64,000 nt of DNA, from assembly GCA_030770425.1 (NCBI GenBank), contig JASJFT010000138.1, positions 1-64,000 of the forward strand, given 5' to 3'. Source of the stretch: Darksidea phi. Its lineage: Eukaryota > Ascomycota > Dothideomycetes > Pleosporales > Lentitheciaceae. Of this stretch, positions 53,949 to 64,000 are shown in pieces; positions within the stretch are counted from its first letter, which is position 1, and the number at the start of each line of letters is the position of its first letter. The position numbers and the translations under genes are program-made. Under the pieces are notes generated by a model that saw only the letters and a list, made by a program, of their open reading frames with translations, made no database searches and had not been told where the DNA came from.

Positions 53949-54841
53949 GGTCGTGAGTGCGCGGGTAGGCTTGAGAACGCCAAGCAAGAGGCGAGCAGTG
54001 AATGAGAGAAGTGGAGTGGGGATGAAGGCAAAGTCATGGTGAAGACAAGTCAGCGCATCCGTCATTACTCTTTTGGGCCGGATCTCTGGAAGGTGCGCGT
54101 CGCCTCCACGCTTGAAAACGCGCCCTCACATGATTGGCACCAACGTATGTGTAGGAGGAGCGGAGGAACAGAATTGGAAGGAGCGGCGGCTCTGCTCACC
54201 CGCCATTCCTCCACCACGATGCCCGTGGACGGCGGTGAAGCACCAGACTGTTGCGACTGCGACCGCGGTTGGAGGCCCAGGTGGCTTGCCGTATGAATGG
54301 GCATTTGCATGGAGCGTTCAACGGAAAACAGGCCGGTATACATACAGCGGTCTGCATGCGCCGTAGGCGTGAATGCCCGCTTGATGCATATGAGTAAGGG
54401 CAAGACGATAGACCAAGTTCGGCTTGGAGAAGCCGAGCACACATGGTTCATAAAGGGAACACTAAGGATAACTGACACGCGGCAACAAGTGAGATGACCA
54501 CATAGGTCGATGGAGTGGATTGTGCGAGGTAATTACAAGCCATATAAGAAGTAGGCTAACGATAGAAAGAAGAGGACACGTAGTTGTGAAGAACCAATGT
54601 CAGCCTCGGTTTAGATCCATGACGATTCGCGAAAGAATATGCAGCCGGTTTTTGGGAATCTTAAATGCGAGGACGCTGCGCCATATATGTGTAACGAACA
54701 AAAAATCATTTCCTGCGTAAAGGCCGTTTGGTCCCTATGATGCTTCGTGGTGCCCCTAGGCACGCCGGCCTTCGGATGGCAAAGTGAAAGTCGCTTGAAC
54801 GCATGTAGAAAAATCGGAAAGAGAGAGCGAGGGGTCGGTGG
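53949..54841. other. Intergenic, about 890 bp
   Basis: Upstream of one minus-strand gene and downstream of the next. Frames here are short and overlapping; none supported. Confidence 0.5.
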
Positions 54842-55822
54842 CTACACACGTGAGGTCAGGCGTATCGGTGGCATGACGAAATCTATGTCGTCGTCGTCAT
54901 CGTCGATCTCAATGTCCATCACTGGGGGCACTAGTTGTGTGGAGTGCATCGTTGGCGCAATCTCGATGGACATCAATCGTGTTGGTTCCGGTGCGGGCGC
55001 CGGTAATGCTTCAATCTTTTTTTCTTGCTGGGCGGCTTGAGCAGCTTGAGCAGCATCTTGTTGTTCCTTTTCTTTCCTCGCGGCGATTCTTGCAACTTCC
55101 TTCCTCGCAGCTTCCTGCAGCTCCTCGAAGTGTTTCCGGACGGTTTCCAGTTCTTTCCGACAATCGCCCTCGCGCAATGACTGGTGGGCTGCCCTTTCGC
55201 ACAGACTTTGTGCGTTTTCCAGCGCTTTGTCGGTCGAGTCGAAGACTTCGGCGGGCGTGCTCGAGCTGTCGGCGGTGCTGGTTTGGGTTGTTGCGCCTTG
55301 TGTCCGCATCGACGAGAGAGCTGTACGGCGTCGGTACCCAATCCTGGACATGATCGCATCGTCATCGTCTGAATCCTCGTCTGCGAGGGCAGCCATGGCA
55401 TCCATCTTGGCGGCCATCTTACCCTTGCGCAGCATGTTCCGGCCGGTGCCGATGGCTCGGACGAGCTGCTCAAAAGAGTTCTGCAATTGACCGTCATAGC
55501 TGACGACAATCATGGACCGCGATCGGATCTTGGGGGTGCCTGGGGCGTGTTCCGAGAGCACCGAGGGCGTTTTCCGCTTCCGCGCTGCCACTGGGAGCGG
55601 TTGTCCTGGGACAGACATGCCCGGTTCTTCCATGACTGCATCGAGGTCTCGTATTGATTCCAACGACTCGGATTTTCTTTTCCTCGGCATTGACGGCGGC
55701 GCGGGCGCTTTGGCGAGCTCATCCTGGATCGCCACAATCTTCTCTTCCACCTCGGCGACGTTCTTGAACCATTGCGGGATGTTGTCGTGCAAATATGTGA
55801 AGGCCTTCTCGATGTCCGACAT
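54842..55822 (-). CDS. Acidic/basic coiled-coil protein, unknown
   Basis: A single exon of 326 residues. The N-terminus MSDIEKAFTYLHDNIPQWFKNVAEVEEKIVAIQDELAK is a compact helical segment. Two basic patches (PRKRKSES, ARKRKTPSV) suggest nuclear entry. The segment MIVVSYDGQLQNSFEQLVRAIGTGRNMLRKGKMAAKM is the best ordered stretch. A long Lys/Glu/Ala coiled coil (about 215-265, ending KEKEQQDAAQAAQAAQQEKK) leads to a run of acidic residues (DIEIDDDDDDIDFV) at the end. It looks like a fungal-specific nuclear protein; I know no named family and assign no function. Confidence 0.75.
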   Translation of the reverse strand: MSDIEKAFTYLHDNIPQWFKNVAEVEEKIVAIQDELAKAPAPPSMPRKRKSESLESIRDLDAVMEEPGMSVPGQPLPVAARKRKTPSVLSEHAPGTPKIRSRSMIVVSYDGQLQNSFEQLVRAIGTGRNMLRKGKMAAKMDAMAALADEDSDDDDAIMSRIGYRRRTALSSMRTQGATTQTSTADSSSTPAEVFDSTDKALENAQSLCERAAHQSLREGDCRKELETVRKHFEELQEAARKEVARIAARKEKEQQDAAQAAQAAQQEKKIEALPAPAPEPTRLMSIEIAPTMHSTQLVPPVMDIEIDDDDDDIDFVMPPIRLTSRV

Positions 55823-56710
55823 GGTGGGACGTCGGAGCGCGTGGGACGTCAGTGTGGTTGGCGTTGGCGAGAGGACAGGATCGGGAGCAGGCGGGGGGAT
55901 CGTACGACGCTTGTGCAGCGAGGGGGGGTCGGGGGGGTCGCAAAGGGCGGGAGGCAGAGGGTATGGCCGTGTGTTCAGCGACGATGTCGATGCAGACGGC
56001 GTGCTGAGAATAGCGGAGGAGGCGGCGGACGAGGAGCGGAGGCACTGGTTTAAGAGAAGCGGTTAGTGGCAGGGGTGCGGTCTTGTACACGATGAGATCA
56101 ACGGGCCGGGCTCAAGACGCCTGCCCGCCTGCCGAGCTGCAGGATTAGGGCAGTTACAAGCCTGCGGCGCATTACGGCGGCCTGCAGGACGAGGGAAACA
56201 GGAGGGTGCAAGGATGGATGTCAGCGGAATGACTCTTGTGCAGCCGTTTGTTTGCCGGGCCCAAGACGGGGCGTCTGGGCTTGTCTTTGGCTCTGGCTGA
56301 TTGCGCACCCTTGGCATCCCGCGCGCTGGAGCGACGGGCTTGACGCTGCATTATTGGCATCCATTCTCAATGCCCGCCTGCGCTGTGCGATATTGCACAG
56401 GGCAGACGACCGTGTTGAGGCTCCACGTGGAGGGGCCCTGGGCGCAAGAGCAGCGGCACACGACGGGCGTGCCTCTCCCGGCGTGCCTCTCTCGACGTCT
56501 CGACGTCTCGACGCCATGATTTCCTCTCGGCACGGGGCAGGCATGGGGGGGAAACATCGTCAGTCGAGCCGGCGCGCGGAAGGGAAGCGCGCACAGTTCA
56601 TGCTCGCGGATCGCGGGCCAATCACGCCCCCGCCGACGCCGCCTGTTCCGCCTGCTCCGCATCCGCAGCCACAACCACATCGAGCCCCGGCCGAACTAAT
56701 GCCGCCGAGC

Positions 56711-56772
56711 TGCCCCCCTCCCCCCCGCCCCCCCCCGTGCATCAGCATGCACCAGCATGCACCAGCATGCAC
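56711..56772. repeat. C-rich tract followed by 10-bp repeat GCACCAGCAT
   Basis: A C-dominated run (56711-56736) is followed by three 10-bp units plus a partial one (56739-56772). Each unit junction creates a GCATGC palindrome. Confidence 0.8.
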
Positions 56773-57470
56773 TCGATTCCGCCGCGTCGATGCTGCCGTG
56801 TTGCGGTGAACGCGCCATTTGCGTCAAATAACCTCGACCCACTCAACGGCCACGATGCATTCCACATTAGCCCGCGATCGTCTCTCGCATTCGCTTCCCA
56901 CCGCGGCCGAGGCAGATGACCGTAGATCACTGCTCGTGCATTCCCCCATCTCAGATTCTGCCGCTTAATCACAGCACGAGAAACCAAACACGAGTCTGGG
57001 CTTGCCAGCGGGGCCTCGGTGGGAGCTGTCTTGAGGGAGCCATGTATGATACATGATCCAAGAGTATTGCGCGCTGCGTGCTCCGAGCGACGGGCTGCGG
57101 TATCACGCGGACGACACACGTCTGAGATGCTGGTCGTCTCGGAAATTTGAGAAAGTCGTCGTCCTTTGGGCGCGAGCCTTGAACTGACCTCGTCTCTCAA
57201 ACACGCATTTCAATTCATCGTGGCGCCTGTCAGGAGAGGCTAGCTCGATTCCAGGGCGACCTTCCTCGCCCCCAGCCTTGCCCTCGCCAGCTGGCAGATG
57301 CTCAGATGCGAGCTCAAGAGAACACAGCACTGGCCGTGAGAGCTTTGGGGCCATTGGCTATTGACACGCTCTTGGGCGCGCCAGCACGCTCATAATAATG
57401 ACGACATCACCCGCATGAGAACATCGCGAGCTACATCGCAACATCGCCCCACTAACATCATCTGCAACTT

Positions 57471-57548
57471 ACCAACAGCGTCTACCAACAGCGTCTACCA
57501 GCAGCGTCTACCAGCAGCGTCTACCAGCAGCGTCGACCAACGGCGTCG
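57471..57548. repeat. 13-bp tandem repeat, six copies, in the PPOX 5' leader
   Basis: Units of ACCARCAGCGTCT: two with AAC, three with AGC, and a divergent last copy. The array ends 59 nt before the ATG at 57608. The 13-bp period does not keep a reading frame. Confidence 0.9.
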
Positions 57549-57607
57549 AGTCCGCAACCATAGCCTCGACAGCCGTCCCTCGTCGCCTCGTGCGTCTCCT
57601 CCACACC

Positions 57608-58496
57608 ATGTCCTCGACTGCTCCCGAGGCATCGGCCCTCCCAGAGGCGCCGTGGAAGTCGCTCTTCAACCAGCATCTCTCCAACATGTCCCCGCCGCAA
57701 TTCGTTCTCGGCACTGTCGCTGCTGCGTCTGAGGGCGCTCCTACCCCGTTTGTCCCTCGCGTCCGCTACTGCATATTCCGCGGCTTCTGGACCGAATTGC
57801 CCGAGAACGAGCACAACGATGCTGAGAGGAACCCAAGGGTGTTCGAGAGCGACTGCCCTACATTCACGACTGATGTAAGAATGGAGAAGGTGCGTCAGCT
57901 ATTTGGGACCGGCCCTGGACATGCCGCGAGCGATGAGCAGACTCAAGGAAGCGGAGGTGGCGGCCCGGTGGAGGCTGTTTGGTGGGTGGAGGAGACTGGC
58001 ACCCAATGGCGGATCAAAGGCAGCGCTTTTGTTGTAGCGGACGATATAGAAGAAAAGGAAGAGAGTAGCGGAGTCCGGACGGTCAAGAGTGAGGTCGGCA
58101 AGAGAATGAGGGTCGTCGACCAGAGCAAACTAGGAGAATGGAGCTGGGCGAAGGAACTTACCGCCAGCTTCGGCAATCAGTCGCCGGTTATCAAAGGTAC
58201 AGCATCCATTTGCCGCCCACGTGAGTCAAGCTAAACTCCAAGGCTCCTTTCGAGCACCTCCTCCTGGCAAGCGTACAACCGAGCCGTACGATGACAAGAA
58301 GCTTGAATTAGGGGTCAAGGTAGACGATCTCCATGACCCCGTCGCGCGTAAGAACTTTCGTCTCGTTATCATCGTACCAGATTCAGTGGAGCAGACCGAC
58401 CTCAGCGACCCTGCCAAAGGTCGTCGCTTCCTTTACACATTCGATGAGACTGCCCGGGCGAACGCTGGCTGGAGGACGGAAGAACTGTGGCCATAG
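57608..58496 (+). CDS. Pyridoxamine 5'-phosphate oxidase-like FMN-binding protein (Alr4036 type)
   Basis: Two exons (57608-58196, 58243-58496) give 280 residues of a split-barrel flavin-binding fold. Typical segments are PWKSLFNQHLSNM, VRYCIFRGFWTELPENEHNDAERNP, DCPTFTTDVRMEKVRQLF, GGGGPVEAVWWVEETGTQWRIKG, SGVRTVKSEVGKRMR, WSWAKELTASFGNQSP and the C-terminal DLHDPVARKNFRLVIIVP with TEELWP at the end. Such proteins are widespread in fungi; oxidation of pyridoxamine phosphate has not been shown for this subgroup, so the substrate is open. The intron (46 bp) splits a Gly codon. Confidence 0.92.
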
Positions 58497-61400
58497 GAGA
58501 CGCCTGATGTGGCACAGCCGGACGTCGACATGCATGTTAACGGCGGTGCTTCTGGGCACGTTGCGGCTAATGGCCTGCTGTAATACTTTCCAAGCCACAA
58601 CAATCTATGTTATGAAGCTGTTATTGCGCTCCCATATTGGCTCTACTGTGCCGCAGGGCGACAATCTCCCGCGTGGGAGGCTTTTCGGACTTGCATCTGC
58701 ATCCATACCCGCAGCTGCATGAACGCCGCTTGCCGTGTAGGAAGTCACATGGAGACCAACGTCGGACCACCAAAGGACATGATCAATTACGGCCTGCTGC
58801 CAATACTTCGCCCCATTGAATTCCCAGCAAAAGACGCCAACCCTGTGTCCGTCTGCCTTGTGTCTGTTGTACAACAGCTTCGATATTGACGTTGCAGGTT
58901 AGCCCGCATGCTCAATACTCAGGGCTCCATTTTTGGTCCCCAGTGTGCGGCTCAGGTCGGCGAGGTCAATTTTACCCAGCAGATGCCTATACTGTCTCGC
59001 ACGCGTGGATTGGGTTTCGCGTATTGGCGATCATGGCGTCGTCTTCCGCTATCCGCTGCAAGTGATTGGGTGTGTTCAGCCTTCCAATCACACACCCCAG
59101 CGCGCTTACAGAGCCCCGATCGAGCCGTAGCAACAACGGGGTGCAGGAGATTGCCTCGCTCACGCCGCACCGACGCCGCACAAATCAACCAGACGCGTGC
59201 TCGTGTCTCGGCGTGAACTAATCGGTTTCAGGAAACGCCCGTCATGCACATGATGACAGGCTGGCGTTTAACATGGGCGGTCCGAGCCTAAACATATTCT
59301 TCCCTGACGGCCCGGTCGCTACCGGTGCACGGCTGGGGCGTATATTGGCAGATGGGGGTGTGCCTATCACACGCCGTTTCATCCACACTTTCCTACTTAC
59401 ATTCGGCCATTTCCGATATAGAGCGGCCGTCCCTTACTGCGGCACAGCAACGTTCCTCGCCTACGACGCAGAGAAGAATGTGATTGCGTACGCCCTATGC
59501 AAAGAACGGATATCTCGCCCGTCTCGAACAGGCTGCATCATCTGTGCTGCAGGCTTCTATTTTGGGGAGGGCCAGACAGGCTGTTGTGCCTTGGGGCGAG
59601 CAAAACAGCTTCCTCTTCCAGCGTCTTTTTCGTCCGAGGCAGGGGCGGCGCGAATGGAAAGGAGATGGCCACGTTGTTGTAGGGATCGGGGCAGATCTAT
59701 GAGCTTGCAAGGGCTGCAGAGGGGCGTACGCACGAACGGGTTTGAGCGACGGGGGAAGGGGGGATGCGTATTGGATAAAGGCAACCTTCGGTGTGGTCGT
59801 TCTGTATGCGGCTGCGGGGGAATTTATAGTGGTTCCGCGACTCGCTTTGAGGAGCGCGTTTCGCGTTCGGTAGATGGGGGGGGCGCATGCATGTTATCGC
59901 CTTGGCCGATGCGATGCTTTGCGGGAAAGGGAAAGAAAAACTTACGGCATGATTACAGTTTTTCGCTTCGGGCGCCCCACCCGTCAAGGTTTGGTTTTGA
60001 ATTGCTTGCGTAATGCTTGTAGATAGGCCGGATTTCTATGGGCGTGGGTGTCGTTTCAAAGGCCTTCTTGATCGGCCTTGTTCGTCAGCCTTGTAGCGCT
60101 GCTAAACATAGTTTCGACGTCGATTTATCCGAGTTGGGCGGATGGTTGGGCGTGCGTTCGATGGATGATGCGTTCTTTTCCGTCGCTGATGCTTGGGCGG
60201 TTTCTGGTTCGTGCGACTTGAAGCACGACTACTGCAGAGTGCTGCTTTCACCTTACCAGCATAGAAAAACTACCCCCCCATATGATCGACAGACACTATG
60301 CACTGGATCTAAGAGCCATTGATTGCCTTTGCCAAAGTGCCCGCGCATTGCGGCGTCACGAAACTCCCCCTTCTCCTCTCCCTCAACCCCAACTCACAGT
60401 CCCCAACAATGGACAGTTCTTCCGCCAATCACTCCCCATCTTCCCAACCACCTCCTTTGTGCCTGCCCAGCCCCCGCGCATACCTTTACAGCACAGCTTA
60501 CCGACTACCCAATCGAGAAAGCAACCACTTTTTCCCAACCACAGAACCATAGCAGCCAAGTCTCCCTACCGGGGGACAATTGGCGCTTTCAATGTCAGGT
60601 TGCTCAAGTCGCCGACCTGTGCTACATTGGCCCCCCTCCACTAATGTCCCACACAGATCTTGATTGACGGTACGAAATATACTTTGTGTAGCAAAGTCAT
60701 GCATGCGCTGTACCCAAGACTTATGTAGAAATGGGCTGACCGGCACATACATTGCAACCACTCAAGCCAATCCTCTACACAGAGCCTGATGCACGCAGGC
60801 TGAAGCGAGAGTTTTGCGAGTGAGCTTGGCGTGCCTAAGCGCCCGTTATGGTAGGCGCGGGAGAGAAGATACGGAGCAGGCAGCGTCTGGACATAGGGAT
60901 CATGCTTGATTAAAGACGAGGGGTCACTTTCTGCGTGAGGCGACCTCGTGCGAGAGGGGGGCGGTGTGAGGCTTGTGTGTGGGCAACACGGATCCGACGT
61001 TGAGGCGGGCTCGCTAACCCTAGCTTTCGTCCATCGATACCGTGCGAATCATTGAGGCTGAACATGACCTCCGCAGGGAAGGTTAAGCCTCGTGATGCGA
61101 TGCGTTTCGACGTCCGTATTCGGACGTTAGGGCGGGTGGAGAACAGGTCACGAACACCCAAAACGGCGGGTTTCGAGTATATGTGTACCGCTGTGAATGG
61201 CTGGCATTGTTTGCTATGCCCTTCACAGTGCCAGAAATTGCTTAGTTGGTGCTAACGTGCAGACCGATCGGGTCGTACAGGTGCTCGATAGCCTTGTCAT
61301 GATGTGATGTTGTGATGATGTACAGATAGCGTGCGAAATCCTCCTCTAGCGTTGACCGCTATGATCTACCGATGTGAAGAGCCAAGTGGGGATCAAGGGA

Positions 61401-61504
61401 TCCTGTAAATGAGATATGGAGAGGTGTTGGCAAGATCCTTGCTCACATCAGATCAGGTAAGCCGTTGCATAAATCTTGTCAAAGATTTCGTGCATTTGCT
61501 GCCT
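58497..61504. other. Gene-poor stretch, about 3 kb
   Basis: The longest frame (59273-60013, plus, 246 codons) is Gly/Arg/Cys-rich, lacks domain features and reads like noncoding GC-rich DNA. Frames near 60323-60667 (Pro/Thr/His-rich) give no convincing exon chain. No RNA gene seen. Confidence 0.5.
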
Positions 61505-63229
61505 TTATGCTTTCTTGAAGAAGCTGGCGATGCTGCCTTGACCTTTGCCGCCGGTCTTTTTGCCTTTTGCTGTGCTCGCAGGCTTGGGCGCAGACTTGGC
61601 TTTCTTGAACTCTGGCTCTTCTTCTGAGAAAGATTCCCAGACCGCCTCTTCCTTTGTGACTACCGAGCGTGAGATCAATGCAAGAGTGATACGGGGAGTG
61701 AGCTTACCAAGATAACCATCCTCGTCCTTGACCTTCTTTTTCTTCATCACACGACGTCTGCCTCGTCTTCGACCGCCTTGGACGGTGACCGAGCCTTGGC
61801 TTTCGCTCTCAGCCGGATTGCTAGAAGCTGCAGTGTCTAATGGCGCGTCTTGAGAGTCTTTCTCTTCCTCTTCCTCTGGTGTTGCGTCGGGCATTTCCAC
61901 TAGAGTCGTCAGACTGATACATGAATAGCTTTAGGGGAGCGGGGCTTACCGTCCGCTTCCATCATTTGCCGTAGCTTCTCATCTCGCTCTGCGCGCGCCT
62001 TTCGTGCGGCTGTTGCCTTCTCTTCATCGAACTGGACCTCCGGCGCATCATCTGGATCGCCTTCGTCATCAGACATGCCTTGCATTTGTTCTATACGTGT
62101 CAGCTAGAGCATGTCACCTGAGCTAGGCCCATACCATCATCAGTAGGCGCAGGTGTAGACTCTTTCGATTTCTCGGTTTCCTTCGCCTTCGGTTTGGCTT
62201 TCGCAAATGATTTGAACAGGTCCCCTACTGATTTGTCCTTCTTGAGGTTCGATTTCGAGTCCGATCTTTTTAGCGAGGCTAAACCAGGTTGGGGGGTAGA
62301 ACGACCAGACGTGTTGTCTTCTGAAGCGCTTTCCTTTCGTTTTAGACCCGATGTTTCCTCTTTCTTTACTGCCACGGCGGCAGATGTGGACTTGGCGGCG
62401 GCTGTGGATGGAGTAGGGTTATATTTCGTTGTTCGTCGCTATGGAGTAGTTAGCCGATTGCCACGAGAAATCCCGAATGTCTTTCTACCTTGATATACGG
62501 ATTGTGAATGGAACCGTAGACTCTCCATTGTTCCAGTGGGTCTCCACCTACGTACTCTGTGGCTATTTCTTGATTGCAAATCGATAGAACATTCAAGTTC
62601 TGCAACATTTAGCTACCATTGCTTCGGTTGCACCTTGATCATCCACATACCTCAATCGGACCCGGTTCCAAGCTATAGATGTGTATCGACGAAATCTCCT
62701 CGAACTCGTCTTTGGTCTCTGTCACCCAACCATCAGCTTGTCTCTCGAATGTGTAGGCCACGAGTAACACGTACTCTCTAGCTCCTCTTCTCTAACTAGC
62801 ACAATGGATGTCTTGGATACCGACTCCTCTACAGGCCCCTCAGGCTCCGGCATAGAGCTCATGAAGGGCGAGCTACGCATGACAGTGTCATCTCCGTCTC
62901 GTCTATTAACCCCATTGGTATGCTCCGACCTTCGCTTCTTGCCGGTGAGGAGGTAGGTCGCGTGGACGGATTTCGGCTTCTTTGTATTTTGCTTGGTATA
63001 GAACTCATACAGCATCCTGATGGGCATTAGATGGCATACAAATAGACATCAAAACTGTACGTACTGCTTTGCCATATTGACATGGACCTTGAGCGCTCGA
63101 CTGAGCAACCGGTAGGTGACCTGGGACAGATGAGCTTCGCGAAGACCGTGGTAGCTTGCAGAGACGTACCGGCCGATTGTCCGTTAGGACGCAGGCCGCA
63201 AGATATTCCTTGTAATTCTCCTCCGCCAT
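61505..63229 (-). CDS. POL32: DNA polymerase delta third subunit (Pol32/Cdc27/POLD3)
   Basis: Processivity subunit of replicative polymerase delta in the nucleus. Nine exons (63170-63229, 63065-63120, 62775-63016, 62651-62718, 62489-62599, 62135-62438, 61950-62090, 61708-61899, 61505-61659) join in frame to 442 residues. The N-terminal winged-helix part reads NYKEYLAACVLTDNRPVTYRLLSRALKVHVNMAKQMLYEFY. It is followed by YLLTGKKR and SSIHIYSLEPGPIE. The C-terminal half is charged and disordered, with VGDLFKSFAK and several Lys runs. The last residues QGSIASFFKKA are a canonical PCNA-interacting box (Q-x-x-I-x-x-F-F). It is divergent from the tubulin cofactor D gene, 186 bp apart. Identity is strong; every splice pair is GT-AG. 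Confidence 0.94.
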
Positions 63230-63415
63230 GATGAGCGCTGTGAATTCGCGATTTGGGCTCGCGAGAGTGATGGTAGCTTAGTGAGGTAAGAGCGCTGGAA
63301 AATAGGCGCGTCGCGGGGTCAGGTGCACGCGTCCAATTGGCGGCCAATGACTCGCGTAGCCAAGATACATATTCAACTCTAGGCATCTTCATTTTACAGC
63401 CCAACATCAGCAAAT
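63230..63415. promoter_or_regulatory. Shared divergent promoter POL32 / TBCD
   Basis: 186 bp separate the start codons of the two head-to-head genes. No TATA element seen. Role inferred from arrangement. Confidence 0.45.
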
Positions 63416-64000
63416 ATGAGTGGAGCAGACGACGAGGACCTCAAATTTCTGCGAGCTGCTGCATCGCGGCTGTCGGACCTAGAGAAGCTTCTGCAGCAGA
63501 TGTTACGGAAATCAAAGCATGATTCCCATGGCATCCGTCAACAAATCCGAGAAATCGACATGTTTAGAGTCTTCGGAGTAGTATGCCTTTAATGCTTCAA
63601 ATGAGTTACTTCGTGTTTGCTAATTTCATACAGCTTGAACCATTCCAAGAAGACCCACAGCTTCTCGACTCGCACCTGAATGTTTTCATCCCACCAATGG
63701 TGGCCGCCTACCTGGACTCTATACGGACAACGTCCCGACCAAAGCGAAAGAAGAGCTTTGTTCCACTTTCCCATGCCATTTGCCGGATCCTCAACCTGTT
63801 TTGTAAGGTTCGAGGAGAAAAGGTCATCAAGGGCTTCCTCAACAATGAGCCTCGGCACCTAGAGCCTATACTCAAAGAATGCGAGACAGGAGCGAACTAT
63901 GCTATTACTGACGATGAGCCCCTTCCTCAATCGATCGTCCCGTGGACTGAACGTTACGTTCTTCTCCTCTGGCTATCCCACTTATTGTTGGCACCTTTTC
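63416..64000 (+). CDS. Tubulin-folding cofactor D, 5' part only
   Basis: Chaperone that binds beta-tubulin and helps assemble the alpha/beta dimer (Cin1/Alp1/TBCD). Exon 1 (63416-63580, 55 codons) is helical: FLRAAASRLSDLEKLLQQMLRK. It splices in phase 0 to an exon that starts at 63634 and runs off the right edge. Visible family segments are DSHLNVFIPPMVAAYLDSIR, HAICRILNLFCKVRGEKVIKGFLNNEPRHLEPIL and WTERYVLLLWLSHLLLAPF, which match the N-terminal HEAT repeats. About 177 residues are present of a protein usually over 1100 residues long. Confidence 0.92.

Larger units (their letters stand above)
55823..57607. other. GC-rich intergenic stretch, about 1.8 kb, repeat-containing
   Basis: Promoter of the coiled-coil gene on one side and a long 5' leader of the PPOX gene on the other. 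Contains C-rich and 10-bp repeats and the 13-bp repeat array listed separately. Open frames on both strands reflect GC content. Confidence 0.5.

Noticed and set aside
59273..60013. Open frame of 246 codons
   Set aside because: Cys/Arg/Gly-rich with no ordered segment or family motif; frames overlap on both strands as in noncoding DNA.

Overview
The window is nuclear DNA from a filamentous ascomycete (Pezizomycotina). The evidence is short GT-AG introns of roughly 45-100 bp, dense genes on both strands, and fungal-specific proteins: Kei1, a cnxE-type MogA-MoeA fusion, ERG2 sterol isomerase, Trs85 and Atp17. A dothideomycete is my best guess, but that is inference. I support 29 protein genes, with exon joins worked out by hand from reading frame, splice signals and family knowledge. 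I found no rRNA, tRNA, CRISPR or intact transposon.

Layout. 0-10 kb: the 5' part of TFIIA gamma (TOA2, running off the left edge), V-ATPase VMA16, molybdenum cofactor cnxE, a nucleotidyltransferase-like protein, a SET protein with a signal peptide, and a Cys-rich single-pass membrane protein. 10-25 kb: a GH2 glycosidase, a four-helix membrane protein, a small secreted Cys-rich protein, ERG2, peroxisomal D-amino-acid oxidase, a short orphan, KEI1 and an atypical SDR. 25-39 kb is the densest housekeeping block: SUV3 and SEC1 (divergent), a CCA1-TTI2 fusion and TRS85 (divergent), and an OTU protease. 40-49 kb: a 1370-residue disordered protein, ATP17 and NDUFS4 (divergent), a 67-residue protein and a secreted CE3-type esterase. 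52-64 kb: two nuclear-looking orphans, a PPOX-type flavoprotein, POL32/POLD3, and the 5' part of tubulin cofactor D (running off the right edge). Three long stretches (12.1-14.35, 49.4-52.3 and 58.5-61.5 kb) hold no gene I can support.

The genes do not form a biosynthetic cluster. The recurrent architecture is head-to-head housekeeping pairs sharing promoters of about 190-350 bp: TOA2/VMA16, SUV3/SEC1, CCA1-TTI2/TRS85, ATP17/NDUFS4 and POL32/TBCD. The most unusual item is one uninterrupted reading frame that joins the tRNA CCA-adding enzyme to a Tti2-like HEAT-repeat domain. Others are a GC-AG intron, a 15-nt exon in ATP17, a His-rich linker in cnxE, an SDR with Phe at the catalytic Tyr position, a SET protein with a signal peptide, and a 13-bp tandem repeat in a 5' leader.
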